Part shown: piece after piece, positions 45,977-53,900 of the stretch
Numbering within the stretch: position 1 is the stretch's first letter
Layout: every line of letters begins with the position of its first letter
NCBI RefSeq assembly: GCF_003115855.1
Contig: NZ_KZ819081.1
Coordinates: 1 to 64,000, forward strand
Direction of reading: 5' to 3'
DNA length: 64,000 nt
Source of the DNA: Brenneria corticis
GTDB taxonomy: Bacteria; Pseudomonadota; Gammaproteobacteria; Enterobacterales; Enterobacteriaceae
Notes under the pieces: generated by a model
What the model was told of the DNA's origin: nothing
The model's input: only the letters and a program-made list of their open reading frames with translations
Database searches by the model: none
Position numbers and translations under genes: made by a program

Positions 45977-46987
45977 ATGCACCTTGCCCGTTTTCCCCGG
46001 CTGACGCTGGGGCATTTCCCCACGCCGCTGGAGGCTCTGCCGGCCCTGTCCAAACATTTGGGCGGACCGAATATCTATATCAAGCGCGATGATGCCACCG
46101 GGCTGGCGACCGGCGGCAACAAAACCCGTAAGCTGGAGTTTCTGCTGGCCGACGCTCTGCAGCAAGGGGCCGATGTGATTATCACCCAGGGCGCCACGCA
46201 GTCCAACCATGTACGGCAAACCATCGCCGCGGCGGCAAAGCTGGGGCTGAAAACCAAAGTGCTGCTGGAAAAACGCGTTACCGACTACGGCGACGACTAT
46301 CAACGCTCCGGAAATATTCTGCTGGATAACCTGCTGGGGGGAGAAATTATCGATCATCTGCCGGCGGGAACAGATATGCAGCAGGCGATGGAAGCGCTGG
46401 CGGACACTCTGCGCCAGCAGGGGGCCAAACCGTACGTGATCCCCGGTGGGGGCTCCAATCCTATCGGCGCCTTGGGGTATGTGGCCGCGGCGGAGGAGCT
46501 GCTGTTTCAGTCCAGTCAGCAGCGTCTGCGTATCGACCATATCGTTCATGCCACCGGCAGTACGGGAACGCAGGCCGGCCTGGTGGCGGGATTGACCGCC
46601 ACCAACAGCCAGATCCCCCTGCTGGGGATCAGCGTAAGAGCGCCGCGCGAAAAGCAGGAAGAGAATGTGTATGCGCTGGCGCAGCGAACCTGGCAACTGC
46701 TGGGGATCGACGGTGAAATTCCGCGCCATGCGGTGCAGGTGAATAGCGACTATGTGGGGAAAGGATACGGCATTCCAAACCAGGGTACGCTGGAAGCGCT
46801 GACCCTGCTGGCGCAGCTGGAGGGCATTCTGCTTGACCCGGTCTATTCCGGCAAAGGGATGGCGGGGCTGATCGATCTGATTCGCAAAGGACATTTTGCG
46901 TCCGACCAGAACGTGGTATTTATCCATACCGGTGGTTCCGCCGGGCTGTTCGGCTATCGCCAACTCTTTGAGCAAGCGGCGTTGTAA
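45977..46987 (+). CDS. CuyA/DcyD-type PLP enzyme, probable L-cysteate sulfo-lyase
   Basis: A 336-residue PLP-dependent lyase of the D-cysteine desulfhydrase/ACC deaminase family. The PLP lysine is Lys49 in TGGNKTRKLEF; SNHVRQT and the phosphate loop STGTQAG are present. The opening MHLARFPR and RDDATGLATGGNK look more like CuyA, the L-cysteate sulfo-lyase of Ruegeria, than E. coli DcyD (RDDVTPMAMGGNK). CuyA releases sulfite, ammonia and pyruvate from cysteate; DcyD would release sulfide from D-cysteine. Sequence memory and the sulfonate neighbours favour CuyA, but the assignment is not proven. It follows GAGGAG and overlaps the next gene (TAATG). Confidence 0.78.
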   Translation: MHLARFPRLTLGHFPTPLEALPALSKHLGGPNIYIKRDDATGLATGGNKTRKLEFLLADALQQGADVIITQGATQSNHVRQTIAAAAKLGLKTKVLLEKRVTDYGDDYQRSGNILLDNLLGGEIIDHLPAGTDMQQAMEALADTLRQQGAKPYVIPGGGSNPIGALGYVAAAEELLFQSSQQRLRIDHIVHATGSTGTQAGLVAGLTATNSQIPLLGISVRAPREKQEENVYALAQRTWQLLGIDGEIPRHAVQVNSDYVGKGYGIPNQGTLEALTLLAQLEGILLDPVYSGKGMAGLIDLIRKGHFASDQNVVFIHTGGSAGLFGYRQLFEQAAL

Positions 46988-47730
46988 TGACCATTCAAGC
47001 GCAACGGCATACCCTAATCGGGGTACTGGGCGGCATGGGGCCGTTGGCGACCGTCGATCTGTTGCAAAAGATCATCGAGGAAACCCCCGTTTCCCGCGAT
47101 CAGGAGCACGTGCCGGTGGTGGCCTGGAGCGTACCGCAGATCCCCGATCGGCAGCAGGCGCTGGCCGGTACGGGCGAATCGCCGCTGCCCGCGCTGTTGG
47201 CCGCGGTCGAGCAGCTTAATCGCCTTTCCGTCAGTCATATCGTGATCCCCTGTAATACCGCGCACCACTGGTTTGATGCCTTGGCGCAGAAAAGCGAGGC
47301 GCCGTTGATCCATATTGCCGATGCGACGCTCGCTTCCGTGGAATACCTGGTGAAAAACCGGGCCAAGGTACTACGGAAAATAGGATTGATTGCCACCAGG
47401 GGCACCCTTGATGCCGGTTGGTATCAGCAGCGCTTTGCCGCGCTGGGGGCGGAAACGCTGGAGCCGGACGAACAGGAACTGGCGACGCTTTTTGTGCCGG
47501 GTTGCTATGCGGTAAAACGCGGAGAGTTGCAGAAGGGCGGATATTTACTTGAACAGCTCGCCCAAAGATTGATCGATCGCGGCGCGGAGTGGCTGGTTCT
47601 GGCCTGTACCGAAGTGCCGCCGGCATTAGCGGCGATTAACTCCCGTTGGCTGGATATCAGCCTCGACCCGACCCGCGCGCTGGCTCGGGCCTGCGTGCGG
47701 GAATGGCGAAGTCCAGTGACGAGTAGTTAA
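46987..47730 (+). CDS. Aspartate/glutamate racemase family protein (copy 2)
   Basis: A 247-residue cofactor-free racemase with LIGVLGGMGPLATVD and both cysteine motifs VIPCNTAHHW and LACTEVPP. It is related to copy 1 at 8318 but clearly diverged. Its ATG overlaps the stop of the CuyA-like gene, so the two are translationally coupled, and it probably acts on the same substrate, for example interconverting D- and L-cysteate (an aspartate analogue). It is followed at once by the 74-bp repeat array. Confidence 0.83.
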   Translation: MTIQAQRHTLIGVLGGMGPLATVDLLQKIIEETPVSRDQEHVPVVAWSVPQIPDRQQALAGTGESPLPALLAAVEQLNRLSVSHIVIPCNTAHHWFDALAQKSEAPLIHIADATLASVEYLVKNRAKVLRKIGLIATRGTLDAGWYQQRFAALGAETLEPDEQELATLFVPGCYAVKRGELQKGGYLLEQLAQRLIDRGAEWLVLACTEVPPALAAINSRWLDISLDPTRALARACVREWRSPVTSS

Positions 47731-48247
47731 AAAAACGCCGGGAGCGTTTTTCAACGTCGCTTGCGACGGCCTGAAAGGTGGCGGGCAGGGATAGCCCGCC
47801 ATAAAAAAACGCCGGGAGCGTTTTTCAACGTCGCTTGCGACGGCCTGAAAGGTGGCGGGCAGGGATAGCCCGCCATAAAAAAACGCCGGGAGCGTTTTTC
47901 AACGTCGCTTGCGACGGCCTGAAAGGTGGCGGGCAGGGATAGCCCGCCATAAAAAAACGCCGGGAGCGTTTTTCAACGTCGCTTGCGACGGCCTGAAAGG
48001 TGGCGGGCAGGGATAGCCCGCCATAAAAAAACGCCGGGAGCGTTTTTCAACGTCGCTTGCGACGGCCTGAAAGGTGGCGGGCAGGGATAGCCCGCCATAA
48101 AAAAACGCCGGGAGCGTTTTTCAACGTCGCTTGCGACGGCCTGAAAGGTGGCGGGCAGGGATAGCCCGCCATAAAAAAACGCCGGGAGCGTTTTTCAACG
48201 TCGCTAGCGACGGCCTGAAAGGTGGTGGGCAGGACGCCCGCCATAAA
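47729..48247. repeat. Seven tandem copies of a 74-bp palindromic unit
   Basis: The landmark CGCCGGGAGCG recurs at 47736, 47810, 47884, 47958, 48032, 48106 and 48180, an exact 74-bp period. Six units read identically by eye; the seventh differs (CTAGCG for CTTGCG, a shorter loop and one G-to-A-type change). Each unit holds three palindromes: CGCCGGGAGCG, CGTCGC-TT-GCGACG and GGCGGGC...GCCCGCC. There are no unique spacers. A partly doubled copy lies inverted at 62542-62646. The array fills the gap between the racemase stop and the dcuB terminator. Confidence 0.93.
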
Positions 48248-48281
48248 AAAAGACCGTCCGGGTTTCCCGGACGGTCTTTTT
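48245..48281. terminator. Bidirectional terminator of dcuB
   Basis: A 12-bp stem AGACCGTCCGGG / CCCGGACGGTCT with loop TTT has a T-run on its right and an A-run on its left, so it can terminate in both directions. It lies 20 bp after the dcuB stop. Confidence 0.9.
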
Positions 48282-48301
48282 ATCGGTGATTAACTCAATC
48301 G

Positions 48302-49642
48302 TTATAGGAAGCCATACAAACCGGCAAACACCCAGCCAAATACGCAGGATGTAAACACCCCGATTAAACCTGGCAGGATGAAGCTGTGGTTAATAACAAA
48401 ACGGCCGATTTTTGTTGTACCTGAGCGGTCGAACTGAATGGCGGCCAGGTCGCTTGGGTAGGTCGGTAGAATGTAGTAACCGTAGCAAGCCGGCGCGGAA
48501 GCGACGATATAAGCCGGGTTGATGCCAATGGCCAGCGCAATCGGCACAATCGCGGCTAATGCGGCGGCCTGTGAGTTAACAAATTTCGATACCAGCAGCA
48601 GAATAATCGCATAGGCCCATGGGTATTGCGAAACCAGCGTGCCCAGGGTGGATTTAATTTCTTCCAGATGCGCGCCGAACATGGTTTCCGCCATCCAGGC
48701 AACCCCATAAACGGCGACGATGGCGATCATCCCTGAGCGGAACACTTCGTTCTTGGAGATGGAAGCCGCGTTGGTTTTGGTGGCGATAATGATGACTGCG
48801 CCAGCCAACAGCATAAACATCTGGATGACCAGCACCATGGATAAAGGCTTACCGTTGAATTGCGGACGCAATTCCGATACCGCGCCCAGAATGGCGACGG
48901 CGGCAATGGCGGTCAAAAAGATCCACATGGCAACCCAGTTGCTGCGCGGCAGTTTTTTGTCCAGCAGCGTTGCGGTATCGCCGTACACATATTCTTTGTT
49001 TTCCGGGACAGAGATAAATTTCTGAAACTCCGGATCCTTATCCAAATCTTTACCCCGGAACCAGCTAAAGATACCAATCGCCAGAATACCCAGCAGGGTA
49101 GACGGAATGGTAATCGACAGCAGGTCGAGGAACTCCAGGTGTTTGCCGTGGAAGGTAAAGTTAGCCAGCATCGCAACCAGCGATACGACGGCCACAGATA
49201 CCGGACTGGCGATAACCCCCATCTGCGCGCCGATGGAACTGGCGGCCATGGGCCTTTCCGGACGGATATTATTTTTGATGGCGACATCGTAAATAATCGG
49301 CAGGATGGTATAAACCACGTGGCCGGTACCGCACAGAATGGTCAGAGTACAGGTAACGAAGGGCGCAATAATCGAAACATATTTGGGATTACGGCGCAGC
49401 AGACGTTCTGCAATCTGTAACATCACATCCAGACCGCCTGATGCCTGAAGCGTTGCCGATGCCGCCACCACCGCGATGATAACCAGCATAACGTCAACCG
49501 GCGGCCTGCCAGGTTGAAGCTTGAATACAAATACCAGAATAACGAGCCCTATGCCGCCTAACAGCCCCAGCGCGATCCCACCTTTTCTGGCGCCATAGAA
49601 AAGGCAGATCAGGACAATGATTAACTGAATGATAAAATCCAT
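48302..49642 (-). CDS. dcuB: DcuB, anaerobic C4-dicarboxylate antiporter
   Basis: Inner-membrane fumarate/succinate antiporter of 446 residues, the same length as E. coli DcuB, with about twelve hydrophobic segments. CGTGHVVYTILPIIYDVAI, RPERPMAASSIGAQMGVIASPVSVA and PTYPSDLAAIQFDRSGTT are characteristic. It supports fumarate respiration without oxygen and fits the anaerobic theme of the window. Only a half FNR-like site (TTGATCTAAG) was seen upstream near 49734. Confidence 0.93.
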   Translation of the reverse strand: MDFIIQLIIVLICLFYGARKGGIALGLLGGIGLVILVFVFKLQPGRPPVDVMLVIIAVVAASATLQASGGLDVMLQIAERLLRRNPKYVSIIAPFVTCTLTILCGTGHVVYTILPIIYDVAIKNNIRPERPMAASSIGAQMGVIASPVSVAVVSLVAMLANFTFHGKHLEFLDLLSITIPSTLLGILAIGIFSWFRGKDLDKDPEFQKFISVPENKEYVYGDTATLLDKKLPRSNWVAMWIFLTAIAAVAILGAVSELRPQFNGKPLSMVLVIQMFMLLAGAVIIIATKTNAASISKNEVFRSGMIAIVAVYGVAWMAETMFGAHLEEIKSTLGTLVSQYPWAYAIILLLVSKFVNSQAAALAAIVPIALAIGINPAYIVASAPACYGYYILPTYPSDLAAIQFDRSGTTKIGRFVINHSFILPGLIGVFTSCVFGWVFAGLYGFL

Positions 49643-50976
49643 ATATACCCCATTGCTCAGAATGACGAGTTAATTAATTCGGTTGGCTTACTTTCGTCGT
49701 GGGTACTATAGATACTGTTTGTTATTCATTTTCTTGATCTAAGTCTATTATTTTAAATGTTTCTTTATTTTGCTTGAAATAAAGGAACTAGCTCTCAATA
49801 ATAAATTGCCTTTGATTTTTTTAGTTTCTTAAGTATAAAATTAGTTTTTTAATGTAAATTAAATATAGTCAGATAATCCATGAGTTAATTAATATTTAAA
49901 ATATCATATGTTCATCATCCCGTTGTTCTATTTTTGTTGTTGTTTGGTTTTAATTTGTGATTAACTCGGTTTTGTTTTTTGATAAAACATATGCTTATTA
50001 TGTGGGGAATGTTGTTTTTTAGCGATTGTGTTTATTTATTTTATTGATTTTAATGAATAAAATTTTTATTTTTAAAGAAAATACGCGTTGCGAGTCAATG
50101 TCAATTTCCCCACGGCTCTGATATTCCAATTAACGATAATAACCAATTTATAACGATTCTTTTTTATCTAATGATGCCTGAATCGGCGGATATTTATTTT
50201 TGGGCGAAAGAAGAGTGTCTTGCGGTATATAGATTCATAAGTTATTAAAATAATAATCATATATATCTAATGGGTTCTAAAATACAATCGGTCGCAGTTG
50301 AAAAAATCCACCATCGCAGCCCGAAGGGTCCGCGGGCTGTCCATACCAAAGTCAGGTTCCCGTCCTTCTTGGCAAAGTAGCTCCGCTCAACCGGGCGATT
50401 GGAGCGCGGAAATCGTTATTGCCGATCATCGGGGAGCAGGTGGCGTCGAGATAGAAAAAGCCGGCATCGTTCTTTTCCATATCGCCTCCGACGTAAAACG
50501 CACGCACATAGAACCGGATGGTAAAACCCCGTATTGAATAAAATTTGATCTGATCCGGTGATTCTGCTGAGAAAACCCGAGCTGCGTGATATAAGGCGCC
50601 TTTTTTTCGACCAAAATCGGCTACATTCTCTGTCTATAACCATACATGTTTAATGGTTTTACGGCGCACAGGGAAGGTCGTCGCCGGGACGCCTCCTCCT
50701 GATGACGATATCTCTTTCCCGTCGCGAGGATTGCTATCACGGAGCGTCTGCCGGCTATCGCCAAGGGTAAGGAAACGTAGAGAAAGGCCTGGCTTTAGCC
50801 ATGACGGTATTACTTTAGATAATTTAATTCGGTTTATCGATATCGCCGTAATTGTCTAAATCGAGCAACCGGCATTTGAGGAAATACGGAACCAAGACGT
50901 TGATTTTATATTAAAAGCGCCGCCGTACTCATGTTAGCACGGCTGAATATATTCCCCATCCTACAGACAAGCCATT
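49643..50976. other. Long AT-rich intergenic region before the PFOR operon
   Basis: About 1.3 kb between dcuB and the PFOR-like gene. The left 600 bp is very AT-rich, a possible H-NS-bound region. The right part is more mixed and holds only short frames, one of which (50352-50480, minus) has a good ribosome site. No mobile-element remnant could be named. The promoters of both flanking genes must be here. Confidence 0.55.
50352..50480 (-). CDS. Possible 42-residue small protein
   Basis: A short minus-strand frame begins ATG at 50480 directly after GGAGGCGAT, a very strong ribosome site, and ends TGA. The peptide starts MEKNDAGFFYLDATCSPMIG and has no family I recognise. It may be a real small protein or the remnant of a longer gene. 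The surrounding sequence has no other coding sign. Confidence 0.3.
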   Translation of the reverse strand: MEKNDAGFFYLDATCSPMIGNNDFRAPIARLSGATLPRRTGT

Positions 50977-53900
50977 ATGAAAACGAATAAAGTGAAATAT
51001 CCAGGCATTCCCAGTGTGATTCATGGCAATGGCGCTGTCGCTTATGTTATGAACCACGTTTGTGGCGGGGTGATCGGTTACCCGATTACTCCATCGACGG
51101 AAATTGCAGAGATTTTCGAAGCCGCCCGTGCTGAGGGAGGCGTCAACGTCTGGGGCAAGCATCCGTTTTTCTTTAGCCCTGAGGGGGAGCACTCGGCACA
51201 GAGCGGCGCGCTCGGGGCGGCGTTGACCGGCGGTCAGTTCATTTCAAACGCCTCGTCGGGCCAGGGTATTCTTTATGCGCTGGAATCCCATTACGTCACG
51301 GTGGGCAAAAAGGTGGGGGGCTTTGTGCTGCAGGTGGCGGCGCGGGTGGTGTCAAAACATTCGTTGAATGTGATGGCCGGTCATGACGATATCTACGCGT
51401 TGCTCTCATCGGGTTATACCATTCTTTTCGGGGCCAATCCGCAGGAGGCGGCCGATCTGGCGGCCATTGCCTACCGGGTCTCGTCGCTGTCGCTGATTCC
51501 CGTCGCCAACGCCATGGACGGGTTTTCCACCAGCCATATGCTGTGTGAAGCGCTGATGCCTGAGCCGGCGCTGCTGGCGGAGTATCTGGGGGATCCGGCG
51601 GGGCGCATCAAAGCGCCGACCGCGGCGCAGGATATGATCTACGGCGCCAAAGGACGCGTATTCCAGCTCAATCAGTATCTGTCCCGTCACCAGACCGACA
51701 TTGCCGCCGATCGGCGGGCCAAACTGCAAGACTACCTGGAACATAATGCCGAACGGATTGAACAAGACCGGCGGGGCGTCCTAATCGCCCCGACCCTGGA
51801 CTGGTTGCCGGCTGAATTGCACGCTCCCTGGCGGAGGCAATGGCTGAACGCCTTTGAGAAGGGGACCCGGCAATTGGTGCCGGCGTTAATCGACGTCAAT
51901 AATCCGGGGCTGACCGGCGGGGTGCAAAACCAGCCCGATTTCCAGGCCGGAGCGGTGGATCATCGCACGCATTTCGTCAGCGACGTGCCGGCGCTGGTGC
52001 GCCAGGCGATGGAGGAATATGGCGAATTGACCGGACGCCATTACCATCCGGTCCAGACCTTTATGTGCGAAGACGCCGAAAACGTCATTGTCGCCTTGGG
52101 GTCCGTTACCGATGATATCGAGGCCGTGGTCGCGTATCTGCGTCGTTCGGGCGATAAAGTGGGCCTGGTGGCCGTTAAACTGCTGCAGCCTTTCCCGGAA
52201 GCTGAACTGGTGGATGCGCTGCAAGGCAAGCAGGCTGTGACGGTGCTGGAGCGCTCCGACCAGACGGAACTGACGGCTAGGGTGACCAGCGCCCTGTTCA
52301 AGGCCCGCGAAAATGCCGATCAATCGCGCCATCCGGATATTCCCGCCATTCGCGCCATGCCGAAACTGACCACCGCCATTTTCGGCCTCGGCGGGCACGA
52401 CCTGCAGCCGCGGCATCTGATCGCCGCATTCAAGAATATGGCGGACGGCCAAGGGGCGCCGCTGATCTATTTAGGTTCGCAATTCTTCTCCCCGACGCCG
52501 TCGCCCTATTTAGAGAAACTACAGAAGCGCCTGAAAGATGCTTATCCCGAAACCGAACGGATGGCGCTGGAGACCGGGCCGAACCCGAATTTGCTGCCGG
52601 AGGGCGCGTTCCGTATCCGTTTCCACTCGGTGGGCGGTTACGGCACCATCGCCACCGGCAAGCTATTAACCGATATTCTGGCGGGCGTGCTGGATATGCA
52701 CTCGAAATCGGCGCCGAAATACGGTTCCGAGAAGAGCGGCGCACCCACCAATTATTATATTACGCTCAGCCCGGAGCCGGTGAAGATCACCAATGCCGAG
52801 CTTGAAGATGTGGAAATCGTTATTTCACCGGATCATAAGGTGTTTAGTCATGCCAATCCCCTGCGCGGCCTGACGGTCGGCGGCACCTTTATCATGCAAT
52901 CCAATCTGTCCCCCGTGGAGGTTTGGCGGGAATTACCGGTATCGGCCCGCAACACAATCCGGGAAAAGGGTATCCACTTCCTGATTATCGATGCGTTTGT
53001 CGTCGCCAAAAAACATGCGCCGACGCCGGAGCTGGAAACCCGCATGATGGGCATCGCCTTTATCGGCGCGATGGTGGGGCACGTAGAAGCTGTCTCGACG
53101 GGTTCATCCGCCGACGCGATCCTGGCGAAAATCCGCCAGCAGATCGCTAAAAAGTTCGGCGCCAAGGGCGGCGCCGTGGTGGAAGGCAATATGGCGGTGA
53201 TCCACGACGGCATTGAAGCCACCAGGCGCGTCGATTACGCCTCGGCGGAATTTGCGGATGTCGACGGCCAAAGTTTGTCGGCGAGCCCGTACAGCCTATC
53301 CCTGTCCGCCGGGCGGGCGCATCGTGGGGACACGTCGGTTCTGAACGGTCTGTTCGACCATGAATATTATGAAGAAACCGTTGCACGCCCCTTCCGCGAA
53401 GGCAGCATCAGCGAAGCGCCGGTATTGCCCGGCGCCGGACTGTTTATGCCCGCCGGCACCGCGAGCGCGAAGGATAAAGGGCTGTTCCGCCGTTCCGTTC
53501 CCGAGTTCCGCGCCGATGTATGCACCGGCTGCATGGAGTGCGCGCTGGTGTGCCCGGATGCGGCGATCCCGAATAGGGTACATGATATTCACGAACTGCT
53601 GCTGGCGGGCATTCGCCGGCTCGATCTGGACGAAAACCGGCTCGAGGCCATGCGTACGCATCTCTACCCGCTGGTGGATGCGGTGCGTGAAACGTACCGT
53701 CAGAACAAAACGTCGCGGCCTTTCCACGACATCGTTGCCGAGGCGGCGGCGGGGTTGGTCATCGACGAAGCGGGCTTGCGCAATGATTTTGTCGGGCTGG
53801 CCGAGGTGCTGGCGGCATATCCCGTCGCCCGGACCCGGCCGTTCTTCGATGCGGCGGAGAAAGCCGGTGCCGGCAGCGGCGGACTGTATGCCGTCGCCGT

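Noticed and set aside
47729..48247. CRISPR array
   Set aside because: The period is a constant 74 bp and the whole unit repeats, so there are no unique spacers; no cas genes are near.
50298..50859. Plus-strand frames of 79 and 68 codons before the PFOR gene
   Set aside because: No family match and no good ribosome site; composition is not protein-like.
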